A DNA stretch of 64,000 bases, taken from assembly GCA_007258455.2 (NCBI GenBank), contig VDFB02000003.1, positions 39,931,986-39,995,985 of the forward strand, in the 5' to 3' direction. Each line of letters starts with the position of its first letter. The stretch's first letter is position 1. The notes below the pieces were generated by a model. That model had not been told where the DNA came from, made no database searches, and saw only the letters and a program-made list of their open reading frames with translations. A program made the translations under genes and the position numbers. The stretch is from Sequoia sempervirens (Eukaryota; Streptophyta; Pinopsida; Cupressales; Cupressaceae). Below, piece after piece: positions 46,801-58,300 of this stretch.

Positions 46801-49800
46801 TGTTTCTAAGTGAACCCCACACCCTCCCAAGTCTAAAATAAAACATAAAACTTTCTTTCAAAGCCATTTGAGTTCATTTTTAAATTCCAAAAAAAAATTG
46901 CAGCTAAGAGGCAAGTGAGCAAGAGAAAAATTGGCAGTGACTTTGACTCTGAGTCTGATTTTGATGCAATGTTGGCAAATGTCAAGTAGAGGCAGCCATC
47001 ATACTTTCTATTATTATGGTTTGGACATTTGTGACTTTGTCATTTTGACATTTGTAGTGCAAACTTGTAGCCTTTGGGCATTTTATTTTTAAAATTTTAT
47101 ATCATATGCACAATAATTATTTGACATGAATTATGGAAGCAATTAAGTAGTTGTAGTATTAATTTGTTCGACTCTATAATTTATATGTTAATATGATTGG
47201 TGATTACATTTGCACCTTATCAATGTTCATTGTTATGATTATCATTACTCATATGAATATCTGAAATTTCCCTATATTTTTAAAATATATAAATATATAT
47301 ATATATCTAGTCGTCCCCCGGTCCCCAAAAATCCCCTAAAAAAATGTCATCCCCAAAACACGTCCCGCCGTCCCCCTGTACCAGAAACTTGGTGGAACAT
47401 AGTTATTATTTGATGTTTTGGATCTCACTACTTGATCAATCTTTTTCACAACCTCATCGGTGCTTGATAGACCTTTTGAAACTTTTGTGTTCGTTGGCTT
47501 GGCAAAGTTTTAAGATGGCTTGGGAACCACTCATGGTTTGTGCATCATGGAGGCCTAACATTCAGTCGAAGGGAGCTCTCGATAAGGAGGAAAAGCAAGC
47601 TCAAATAGGTCTATGGTGCCAAATGAAATGGCATTGTGCACCTACTTGCCTTGATGGCAACATTTGATCCCATCAACCTGCCATGATTGCAAAGGGTCAC
47701 CCACCTACCAGAAACTATTGCCAATGCTGCTGTTCAATTTGAGGCGTCCGTTTTGGGTAGGAGTGCTTTTGGGTTGTGGATCTTCTTGGTGCTACAGTGT
47801 TGTAGATTAGGGCTTGACGCCTTGCTGTTGTTATAAAAAAGATTGTGGTCATTTCTAGAAGAGGTTGGTGGTTGTATGTTTGCAAACATTTATGTGGCTA
47901 GGACTTTCTAGGGCACAAACTTTGCCAATCTAGACCACTTTGAGTGAGAATTTATGTTCTTTAAGGACATACATGAATGTTTTATGTGGCATGTGTATGT
48001 GAATATCTCCATGGATGCTTGTAGGTTTTCAAGGGACTCTACTCAACTAGGGTTTCTATTATCACGCTTGCTGGTGTGATTGTAATGTGAAACTGGTGAA
48101 TGTAACAACATTCTAAATATTAAAAGTCTTGTAATGGCCTTTTGTATGTTTCAAGTGGATTTATGCAATGTGTTTACGGATGATTAGGTATGTTCCATAC
48201 ATTGATGCCATTATTTTGGTGCAAACAAATGCATAGCTGTTGTCTTTGTCTTTCTAATTTTTGGTTAAGCTTGGTATTTGCGACTCTGTACCCAATGAAT
48301 AGGCAACAGTCTAGGAACATGCACTAATCTCACACCTTCAAACAAAACATATATTAGTAGTGTAGGAGTAGGAGTAGTTTTGTGTGTTTATGATTGTTAG
48401 TATAACTGAGGAAACTATCTTCAGTGAGCGTCAAATGAGTTTATCACATGTGAAACATACTTGCACAAGTTTGTCAACTATATAAAGGTTATTACAACCA
48501 AATTTCCTTGGTCTACTAACAATATTTGGGGTCAAGAATGCAATGGGGTTTGGTTGTGGTTGTTTTGATTGTCTATTTTTATTTATTTAATACCTATTCA
48601 GGTATACCTCTAGGAATACCCTTCTGAGTCTAAGCTGAGCTCGAAGTGTACGAGAGATAACCCACTCTTGTAGAGTTGACCTTGAACCCTCCATGATTTG
48701 TTGATGAGTTGACTTCACTTGCATGACGGCAACCCTAGCCTTGTGAGTGAGATCTAGTTCTAGGAAGTGAAATAGTGATTTTGGGGCCCAACATGACATT
48801 CTAGAGATGGCTAGACCTATAATTTTAAAAAAGAGAGGAACAACCATTAAAAAAGAAAAAGAGAAAAGGGGCATCATGTATGGATATCCTTATAAACTAT
48901 AAAAGGGCCATTCCATGAAAAATGATATGGGTGCTAGAATTAGGTAAAATCAATATTGCTCCACCTTTACAAACAATTTTGTCTTAGACAGATTTTTAGA
49001 ATGGTGAGTGGAGGCAGGAATGGGAGTGGGAGCGGGAGCAAAGGTAGTAAAGGGTTTTTGCAATTAGTGCAAAGCGAGAATGAGGATGGAACAGATGAAG
49101 GGGATGGCAAAGATGAGATGGAGAGCCGATTGATGAATGGGCCAGCCCATATGAGGATGATTCCCTCATGGTGTTGTGGTTGGAGGTGCAAAGGAAAGTG
49201 TCTAAGTTTGATGATGAGGATGTTTCCCACATGGTGCTGTGGATGGAGGCGCAAAGGAATGTTTCTTAGGAACGTTTGTATTTTGCATTGCCAGATTTGT
49301 TTGGTTTTTGATCAAGTGACTTTGGGTAGGCCCTCAAGAGAGGATTTTTGCTTCTCTATCCTAAAAATCCTGTGGTGCTAAGTGTTGCGGCTTTCCCTTT
49401 GACCCTTGTTGCTGCTCCTGCTAGGGCTTCTAGGGTTTCGAAGGAACATTGTCCTTTTGTGATGAAGGCTTGTGCATTGAAAGATGTAGGTGATCCAAAT
49501 TTGTAGATAGCTTACGCCTATGATGTAGTTGTTGGGAGTGTTGGTGAGGGTGAATACCCTAGGGTTTACCATTTTGCTGATGTGTGTGAGCTTGTTTCTA
49601 CTATTGTAAAAGAGTCCCACTCTTCCACTTCATGTGAGGAGTTTCTCATTGATGGAGGTTTTGATGCTATTATTCCTGTCCAAATCGAGTTGGAGGATCA
49701 AATACAAATTGCTATTCCAAACTCTTATTATTAAGTTGACTACTTGGTTTAGGAACTTGCTTGTTGGAGATTTTGTGGTAATCGTCTCAACATTGATTAT

Positions 49801-52800
49801 GTTAGAAGATGGGTGCTTTGGAAATGGAAACTAAGAGGTCAGGTTGAGATAGTCGCTATGTTGAATATTTTTTTTCTTATTTTCATTTTCCAATCTGAAT
49901 GATTGCTCAAGGACTCTTTTGGAAGGTCTTTGGCTTCTGGGGCAGAATGGCCTTTTGTCTTAAAAATTGATCTTTGGGCTTTAACACAATGAATGATGAC
50001 ATCATCAAGTTTCCTATATGGGTTAGACTGTCAAGGCTACTATTGGAATATTGGGACAAAGAGGTTTATGCTCATTTCCAATACTTTTGGGCAGTCCTTT
50101 GTTGTAGATATGGTCACAAAATTCAAGAAGCATTTCCTATTTGCTAGATTTTGTGTGCTTTTGCGAAAAAACAATGTAATGTCCCCGTTTTTAGCTCTTC
50201 ACTTTTCAGTGATTGGTAGCCTATTCCCAGTGTGTTGTCGGCTAGTCAGTGGCAGAATTAGGGTTTCCGACTGTTTGATGGGTTCTCTTGAAGATTCAGG
50301 GTTTTGCTTGTTGGAGTTTGGGTGTTTGGATTCTGGATTCCTTCTGGGTTTTCAGAGGGCTTCGCAGTGGTATGTTTTTCTTGGCATTCTGAGCATCTTT
50401 AGGAATTTACTATTTTTAGTAAATTCTAATTTTAGCAGTGGTCCAGTCGGCATCAATCCAGTCAACTTTCCTCTTCTGGCAATTCATTGGGTAATTCTCA
50501 TTTTTGGCTTAAGGGGTTCATTTCGAAGATATAAGTTATTTTAAGTCAAAATGTTTTATTTTTAAAACACCCCTTGGCCTAGTGTTATAACTTAACAGTT
50601 GTTTTAAAGAAGGGGACTTTGAGGGGTATTTTCTCATGAAGGAAATATTTTAATATTTCTAAAGTTTATAATTGCTCAAAGGGAAAATGGACGCCTTTTT
50701 GAAGGAGATTATATTTTATTTAAAAAAGAGAAGTGATTAATATTTCACAAGGAAAGTACGCCATTGGGAAGAAAGTGTTTGGGTCAAAGTTTAAACCTAA
50801 AAGCAGCTTGGGATTAGGGTGCACCTTCTAGAAAGCTCTTCGGAAGTTATAAATTGGAGCTCGGGGTCCTCATTTTGTTTATCTAATGAATTTGCAAAGT
50901 TATGCTGCCGGATTGGCTTTGGGATTGCTTCAAGGAATGTAAGCCTCCTAGCTTGGCTCTTCTTCTTGCTTGAAAGACAGCAACTAGTTGAGAGGTTTAG
51001 TTGTAGTTGGTTTCCTTTCATTGTAGTTGGTTCTTCTCACATTTTGTAGTTGAGTTATTGTATTTTCTGTCAATTTTAGAGTTGCTGGTTTTGTATGGCT
51101 GTAGGTTGTTTTTACTCACAACTCAAGAAACAGAAATAATATTGTTCTGGGTACTGTTCCAATCTATTTTCCTATGTAGGGCGACCATTTGTGCAAGTTT
51201 CCAGAATTTTATTTGAAGTCTATGAATTATCTAAAGTAAATCGCCCTTGCTTGCAGGCAATTTCACTTTGTAAGTGCTTTGGAAGCCGTGCAAAATAAAT
51301 AGGGGTCTTTGTGAGAAGTTTTTGTGATCCATCTTCATTGTCATCATCATTAGAATGTTTTGCATTTGATTTCACGTCAATAGGGTTAGAAATGAGTGAG
51401 ATATGATCATTTTTGTGTGGTGCTAGGTTGCTGTTTTACCTTTTTAAAGTGCAGATCTGTCTTAAACTGAATATTCAGTTTGGTATTTGAGTGAAGTAAA
51501 GGGTCTTGGCATTCTTGTTAAGCAAGGAGAATCCTCTTAATTGATGTACGCTGTATTGTTCTAATTCTATGCTCTTGGCATGCGATTTCTCTTCATATTG
51601 TAAGCTGAACAGTAGTACTGTCAGCCGTTCTCTAATCTTGCTTATCATGTTTTGTAACGATTACTATACATTCTAAAGTGCTTTGTAATTCTTTATATCT
51701 CCGCCCTATGGTAGCTCCATTCCTACTCCGGGTTTGAAAGCACATTCTGGGTGTTGAGTTTACTTTCAACATTCCCGCTTATTTTCCTTAATTGCATTGT
51801 AATTCTTAGCATCTCCGTCATATGGTAGCTCCCATTCCATCTCGGATTGGAAAGCACATTCTTGACGTCAAGTTACTTCAGCTTATTAGTTGCTAGGGAT
51901 CCTCTGACCATATGCTTGTCGTTCTCCGGCGCATTCTTGGTTAGAGTTACCTTCAGTTGCATTTGTTTAAGGCACTGACGATCCTCTTGCCATATGACAG
52001 CCTCTCTCGTGTTGAGATTGAGTGGGCATTCTTGGCAACGAGTTATTTGTAATCTGTTGGTTTGAATTATCTAACCCTAACAGGTGCTCTCTGCATTGTT
52101 GTGTACTTGGCAAAAATTGAAAAAAATTGGCTTGGAATATTTCAAACAAGGTGCTCCCTACTTGGATTACCTTATCTTCCAAATTTGGCAATTTGATCCA
52201 ACAAATTGAATTCAAAGACTTTTCAATAATCTGCTATTGTTGCTTTTCAATAATCTGCCATTGTTGTTGTAAAGTGGGCCATGTTACTATTAGTTTCCTA
52301 AGCAACAAGAAATACCACTTCATTTTGGAGGAAAAAGGAACAAACTTTTGTTGTTGTTGAGGAGTACATTACCACCATTGAGGATGTGTAGAAGGAATAA
52401 AATAGGGGGAAAGCTCCTATAGATTGTATGGTGATGGCTACCTCTTTTAAGGTTTCAGGGTTGGATGATGGATTTGCTTGTGCACTTATGAATCGTCCTT
52501 GTTCCCAAAAAGAAGTTTAGGGCAGAAGGATACTTGCACTATGGTTAAGAAAAAATTGTTGGAACTTATGCTACTGGGTACCTCTAGAAACCCCTTCTAC
52601 CCATATGGGCTTGGTTCGCCCAAGTTCCCTCTCGGGCACTTCATGTTTCTTAGAGGGAACCATGACGAACCTAGGCCAAACCCATGCGAACCTAGGTCGA
52701 ACCCAAGCGAACCTAGCAGGACCCAAGGGCTGCCCAAAAAAAACAAAAAAAAAGGTATTTTTTAAAAACATTTTTATAAACAAAAAAGTGCCTATGTACT

Positions 52801-53541
52801 TAATTTTTCCCTTAAGTGATAAAATTGTGAAAATGGCACACGCCATGAAGGTTTGTGTGATTTCAAAGGCCTTAATTTGGGCTTGGTGGTGGGGGTTCTA
52901 CCCTGCAACCCCACCCTGTATTGCAATAGGGAACGCACTAGGGGTGTTGCCTGCAGACCTTGCAAGGGGTGTTGCCCCCAGACCCCCATGAGGGGCATTA
53001 CCCCTCAACCTTATTGAGGGAAATGCTTCAAATCCCCACAAGTGGCGTTGCCACTAAACCCCATTGGGGTCTCCACTCCTGGACCCCCACTAGTTATTAG
53101 GATTTCTTGTCACGTAAGAAACTTGATTACAATGAGGGGGTGACGAGGAATTGGGATCTAACTCTAGAGTGTGTTGACTTAGACGTTATTGTTGCACAAC
53201 TTGCCATAAATCTCTTTAGATGAGGTAGCTTGTACCACACATGACTAGTGGAAGTGGCATTATAACTCATTGTGGTTCAAGTGAAATTGAGCCAAATGTG
53301 ACTTTGATGCTTTTGATGAAGAGCAATACAAAAATTATTAAATATTGATTGTAATCTTCATTCTATATTGACATTTGACAAATCACCAAATTATGAATTT
53401 ATGAGTTTTCATTTTTGCAAATAATGTGGTATTTAAATCTTTTGTTTATTGGCAATTATGAGTATCATTGTTTTATATTATGTAATTTTAAATTTTTTAA
53501 TATATATATATTCACACACATACATATTTATATACACATAC

Positions 53542-53595
<54 letters not shown>

Positions 53596-55359
53596 ACGTA
53601 TATATGTATATATGGCTAGTGAAAGTGGCATTGTAACTCATTGTGGTTCAAGTGAAATTGAGCCAAATGTAGACTTTGATGCTTTTGATGAAGAGCAATA
53701 TGAAGATTATTAAATATTGATTGTAATTCTCATTTGTGTATTGACATTTGACAAATCACTTAATTATGAATTCATTAGTATTTTCATTTTTGTAAATTAT
53801 GAGGCATTTGAATATTTTATTTATTAGCAATTATGAGTATCACCGTTTTATATTATATAATTTTATTTTATTTTAATATATATATTATATATATGTATAT
53901 GTGTATATACATCATATGTATATATGTACATATACATATACATACACATATACATATGATGTGTGTGTGTATATATATATCCGAACCCATACCTGTATCC
54001 AAAGATTTTTTTTTTTATACCGCCATACCCGTACCCATATCTGCACCTGCAACCATACCAAGACTGGTAACTTAGGTTGGAACAATTTGGCTTTAAGCCA
54101 CCATGACTTTGGGTTGGTAATTTGTAAGGATTTTAGTGTCCTGTTTTTTGTTGTGTCGCCATTGATCCTCTTGGTAGTCTTTTGCTGTTTTGATATGCTT
54201 AATGCTTAATCTTTCTTTTTGCACAAGGGTCTGGGCCCTTTCAAAATCCCTGCTTACCTTAGTCAGAACAATTTTGTCTCTATTTCTCTCTGTATTTATC
54301 TATAATAATTTATTCACAATATGGTCACAGGCATCATGTTGGCCGTTTGAATCAATACATTTTTGTAGAATCAGCATATTTGGGTTTGCAGAAAAATTGT
54401 GAAGTAAAATAGTTCATAGCAACCACAGGACTGCAGATGTCAAGTTTGCTGTTTGATTTTATTCTCAACATATTAGGATAATTAATTCTTATGTAAAAAA
54501 TGGGGATCATGTACAGAAAAGAAATATTTAAACTTGATTCTTAATGTCACATACACCTATGCTTGTAAAATTTTCTGTATTTATATATAATTTTTTTAAT
54601 ATACTGCCTTTCCCCAAAAAGGCTGCCTGCCACTACCATCTCCATCTTGGAAATACCATGAAGCATAGTTTAATGATGATTTGAGTGGCAAACAAGGGCA
54701 CTTATTATGATGAGACATTCCACAATCTTTAATCTCATGAATGTATCAAAATGTGAGAAAAAGACTGTTATGTTGTATATGTACTCACTACGATGATCTC
54801 TGGTTAATTAGTAGTAATATAGGTTGATGAAAAGTGTCTCGAGACCATGCAGTTGAATCCCAATAAATCATCAGATAATTTGATACACTGCAAAAATAAT
54901 ACTTATCTGAAAATAGCAAGAATATTGCTTAGTATTATTGCTTTCTCAATCAAATGTTTCTCAAGCAGAAAAAAATAAAATGACATTAACTTTTTTTAAG
55001 TTTTTTACACATTTATGTTAATCATGATATTAAGATGTGTTGTTGCCTTACTTCCCTTTTGTAGATAGCAGTTTTGGGAGGCTCTTTATTAGCGACATAT
55101 GTATCAGAGAAGGTAAAATTTCATATTTATTCTCATATATTCTACTTTTCCTTTAAGAATTTTAGAAATTACTAGTATGGTTTATGTGTTTTGAATCATG
55201 TCCCCACTTGACAGATCGTAAGAATTTTTTTGTAGTTTCCAATGACAGTTTTAAGATTGATCCATTCATAGCTCTCTTTGTTTGTAGGTAATTACATACA
55301 CTGGAGGAGTTTTGTTTCTAGTGTTTGCAGCCATTACCTTAATTGAAATTTTTGTGTAG
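43676..55359 (+). CDS. GDT1-like (UPF0016) chloroplast cation transporter, last four exons
   Basis: Exons 43676-43805, 43928-43998, 55065-55112 and 55288-55359 join in one frame with GT-AG introns and encode about 106 C-terminal residues ending EIFV-stop. The second family motif E-x-G-D-K-S is present (FVAEWGDKSFFSTIALA), followed by SSPLGVVGGAVAGHGVATL, AVLGGSLLATYVSEK and GGVLFLVFAAITL, about three membrane segments. UPF0016/GDT1 proteins are Mn/Ca transporters; plant PAM71 and CMT1 act in thylakoid and envelope membranes. From memory this end resembles CMT1/PAM71-HL (At4g13590) slightly more than PAM71, but I cannot separate them firmly. The N-terminal half, with transit peptide and first motif, is not in the window. 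No stop or frameshift is seen, so the gene could be functional. Confidence 0.9.
43928..43998 (+). CDS. GDT1-like exon b
   Basis: Acceptor AATTGCAG, donor TTG-GTAATT. Completes a split Ala codon and reads LAAASSPLGVVGGAVAGHG, then VATL. Confidence 0.9.
45540..46010 (-). mobile_element. Two tRNA-like SINE candidates
   Basis: Two related segments read on the minus strand as tRNA-derived heads. 46005-45920 starts CCAGGTTGTGGTCTAGCAGT (A-box like), then GGCTCAGGTTCAAAACC (B-box like). 45620-45545 is a decayed sibling (CACAGGTTCAAATTCTGG). Both end CTTGCT(T/C)CCTGTGATAACAC. Similarity seems to extend to the plus-strand right as well, which a simple SINE would not explain. Confidence 0.35.
46491..47379 (+). 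mobile_element. hAT-like DNA transposon relic with GGGGACG subterminal repeats
   Basis: Starts ACACGGGGACGCGTCCCC and ends with the near-inverse CGTCCCGCCGTCCCCCTGT. Many GGGGACG/CGTCCCC repeats lie in the first 250 bp and last 80 bp. Inside, after an acceptor-like TTGCAG, 46904-46989 reads a transposase-like C-terminus (KRQVSKRKIGSDFDSESDFD, then AMLANVK-stop). The rest of the transposase is deleted. I could not confirm an 8-bp TSD. Confidence 0.6.
48956..50169 (+). pseudogene. LINE ORF1 relic, DUF4283-type (5' piece)
   Basis: Broken frames that together resemble plant LINE ORF1. A Gly/Ser-rich start lies at 48996-49060. At 49755-49860 it reads CGNRLNIDYVRRWVLWKWKL, then RGQVEIVAML. At 49980-50160 it reads KFPIWVRLSRLLLEYWDKEV with continuation. 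These match the DUF4283 pattern seen upstream of non-LTR reverse transcriptases. Many stops and shifts are present. Solo LTR 50175-52144 interrupts it and the frame resumes at 52150. Confidence 0.55.
50175..52144 (+). mobile_element. Solo LTR of the element A family (1970 bp)
   Basis: Starts TGTAATGTCCCCG and ends CTTGGAATATTTCA, like the LTRs of A, with perfect TSD AACAA at 50170-50174 and 52145-52149. It contains the AATTTACTA-TTTT-TAGTAAATT inverted repeat (50404-50425) and TATAAAT (50848). It is clearly more diverged from A than the A LTRs are from each other. No internal region. Confidence 0.95.
52150..52350 (+). pseudogene. LINE ORF1 relic, 3' piece with knuckle-like segment
   Basis: Continues the frame broken at 50169 (LLRKNN then KVLPTWITLSSKFGNLIQQI). 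It includes ICHCCCKVGHVTIS, a decayed CCHC knuckle of the kind found at the end of plant LINE ORF1. No RT domain is seen downstream before 53000. Confidence 0.5.
52560..53110 (+). repeat. GAACCTAGG short tandem and G/C-rich minisatellite
   Basis: Three units of about 19 bp (GCGAACCTAGGTCGAACCCA type) at 52665-52720. A block at 52900-53090 has repeated GGGGTGTTGCC / CCCCATGAGGGGCATTACC units resembling the minisatellite in element E. No gene. Confidence 0.55.
53229..54080 (+). mobile_element. Second hAT-like relic, tandemly duplicated 3' end
   Basis: A segment of about 290 bp occurs twice (53241-53530 and 53612-53900), separated by a TA microsatellite. The second copy keeps a 33-codon frame, 53612-53713, reading MASESGIVTHCGSSEIEPNV then DFDAFDEEQYEDY-stop, like the acidic C-terminus of plant hAT transposases. 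The end (53980-54060) has CCGAACCCATACC / TACCCGTACCC subterminal repeats. Confidence 0.5.
53546..53590. repeat. (TA)n microsatellite
   Basis: Uninterrupted TA run of about 45 bp inside the duplicated hAT-like relic. Confidence 0.9.
55065..55112 (+). CDS. GDT1-like exon c
   Basis: Acceptor CCCTTTTGTAG, donor AAG-GTAAAA. 16 codons, IAVLGGSLLATYVSEK. Confidence 0.9.
55288..55359 (+). CDS. GDT1-like terminal exon d
   Basis: Acceptor TTTGTTTGTAG; reads VITYTGGVLFLVFAAITLIE and ends IFV-TAG at 55357-55359. A 175-bp intron separates it from exon c. Confidence 0.9.
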   Translation, partial: VITYTGGVLFLVFAAITLIEIFV

Positions 55360-58300
55360 TTTGATGTACATTGGTAATTTAAGCAAAAAAGGGCCAGATG
55401 ATTTTTTTATTTAAAATTCTCATCGAGAGTGGATGCATATCAATGTTCTTTTTCCAGTTTGATACATTGCTGGAAGTACACAAATCTTAATCTCAACCTT
55501 CCAATTTTTTTTTTAATTTGATGCTTTTTCTTTAAGATCTAAATATCTCTCTATATAATTGTAATTAGGCTTTAGCTAATAGGCTTTTTCCCATGGGCTT
55601 TCAAGCCCAAAAAATTCCAGAAAATATTATTAAGTTGTTGGAATTGTTAGCTGATGGCTTTTTCGTATGGGCTTTGAAGCACAAAATATACACAGAAAAG
55701 TTCTCCCATGGCGGAAAATATTATTCAGTTATAGGAATCGTCTGATTTTATGGGAAAACTATTCTTCACAGTACAGCAAAGCACTTTCAATTGATATGCA
55801 TCCATATTCCCTATTGAAGTACCCACCACACCACTTAAAGGTGCAGGTGCTAGTCAATATGATATTATGGGATCTTATGGCTTATCGATGACTCCAGAAA
55901 AAGTGCACATCACTTTGTCTTATTGATTTAAGAAAGCATCAAGACTTGAATATATAATGAAGAATATGTAGACCTACAGTCATATTTGAGCAAATAAAAT
56001 ATAGGCCACAACATGTTCATAATAGCAGAGACCCACGATAACTTGTTTTTTCTGCTCGGTTAAAGAGATCGAGATTGCCAATTCACGATGATTATTTTTC
56101 TATGGTTTCTCACCTATAATTAAAAACTTACAGTGAACAACTTAAGGAATCAAGGTTGCGAAGGCCCAATCTAAAATAAAATATGCTAGAGCCAGGAAGA
56201 AATACCGTGATTTATTATATGAATGGAGCTCAACTAAAGCTTATTTGAGAGCACCGTTTAATCTTATGAGATGGCATTCCTTGATTAGCATTTCTATGGA
56301 ATACGCTCGATCTCATTGGTTTCCTTGATTAGATCTGGGAGATGGGACTAAGTTCTGGTCAAACTGGCTTGAAAGCAATTGGCACAACGTTATAAATCAA
56401 TGCCATCGTTTAACATGTGTTTGGTAAAAGATTCTAGACTTGGTCATTTAATTGGCTGCCTTGTGGACTTCTAATTTCAATGTCTGGTGGTACAAGAGAC
56501 ATCCGCCAATTGTTATTTCCTGTATTATGGTGAATTATAGAGGATAGCACAGTATATAATCTATATAGTTCAGTAAATTCACCCATTCTACCAGAAGAAA
56601 TATTCTTTAAAATTAACTCAGTGCTTCATATAGTAATCCAAGGTAAGAAGATTCTCCTAATAATTAAACAATCTAATAATATATCAAAGTTGTTGGGATT
56701 CAAACAAGGCCTCCTATTTCTTTATCTTTCTTACAGAGTCTGTGGAATTCAACAATCTGGAGGCTATCAGTAAAATCAACTTTCCAGCAATAAGAAGATC
56801 CAGTCTCCATACCTCACAAAAATTTAAATCCTAATAAATTATATTATCTTATATGACTTTAAAAGAATATATATACGTTCACTAAAAAATTCAAATAAAA
56901 TAACATCCAAGGGATATATGTATATGATTGAAAAAGCATCCTTGAATGTTAAAGCAGGTATTGCGTGTAATGACACTCATTGAGGGGATACATTATTTTA
57001 TACAATCAAATAATGCAATAAGACACAATAAAATATGTTTATTATGTCATCGATATAAAAAATATAGATTTGATTTTAGGAAGAATGCACCCCTGTCAAC
57101 TAAATTATATTAATATGATAATCAAACAAGGAATACACTATTTATTATATATAATGATGCAAAAGAGGAAGACAACTAACCAATACTATAACTATTAATC
57201 TGAGTGGAAAATATTTTTGAAGGAACAAAATCATGCCCATCAAAGTTTGTGCTTAATAAATAAATAACATGAGACCCACAAGGAAAAAATATTGCCAAAA
57301 AAACAATATAAATAAATGCATCCCTACTATAAAAAGTTAAAACCCATATATGTTCAATCCATTCAAGATGGTAAAGATTGTACTTAAGCCTCGCTGCCCT
57401 CCCTGGCACAAAGTGTACAAAGGTTGGTATAATACTTTAAACTATGATTTAATCTGCCAGCTCACCAGCCAAAAATTACATAGAAATTTATGGCTATAGT
57501 TTGTATTCTTTTAAGTGTCATATAGTACAATATTTGGTGGTTACAAAGGATTTTAAAAGTAGAATGTGAGGTGCAGATTCCAGAAGGTTTATAGTTTATA
57601 ACACAGCTGGACACTACGTGTGGAGGTTGGGTGTTATGTTGCAACCTCACCTACCATGCAAGGCCATCTCCTCACGATCTTCTTAGGTATGCTGAGACAT
57701 TATCTTCATTTCCACAGCAAAATGTGTACTTCCGTAAACAAAGTGGTCTTTATGAGATTATTCCATTTTAAAATTACTTAGGAGTGTATGTAAAGGTTAG
57801 TAGTTTGATGGATGATAAATTTTGTCATCCATGTACAATGTTGGTGGTGAAGAAGACCTTGAACATCAATTGCTAAATCAGAACAAGTGCAAGTTGAGCT
57901 TGGGAACACCTTTCAAAAATTATAATGATTGGTCATTATTTTTGTGACACTTGAGTTCACATTTGTATTTGCTACACCAAATGTTTTGAGAATCACAACA
58001 AAGACCAGGGGCCATTGTTAAGGGGGAATTCTTTGGTTTCAACATATTTTGGGTGGAAGATCCTTATAGTTGGGGTGAAGTTTTGATATATATTTTCATA
58101 ATTTTTTAATGGAAGATTTTATATCATCCACAAGATCTTTTTGCTATTCGATATGGGAGTACAAACTTTAGGCTAAAATTTCTTTGGTTGAGAGCCAAGG
58201 ACTAAGGAGTATCCATTGCGCAAAAGTTAATTGAAATTGTGTAATTAATTATATTAGATGATGAATAGACCTTCCTTGGGATTATGGTATCCCTCCATTA

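Larger units (their letters stand above)
43999..55064 (+). other. 11,066-bp intron of the GDT1-like gene
   Basis: Donor GTAATT, acceptor CTTCCCTTTTGTAG. Filled with SINE-like, hAT-like, LINE and solo-LTR sequence described separately. In 44000-45530, 47400-48950 and 54090-55064 I see no gene, only AT-rich sequence. Long, repeat-filled introns in intact genes are typical of conifers. Confidence 0.85.

Noticed and set aside
46491..47379. An 8-bp target-site duplication for the GGGGACG element
   Set aside because: Flanks AAGGAAAC and CCAGAAAC agree only partly, so I do not claim a TSD.
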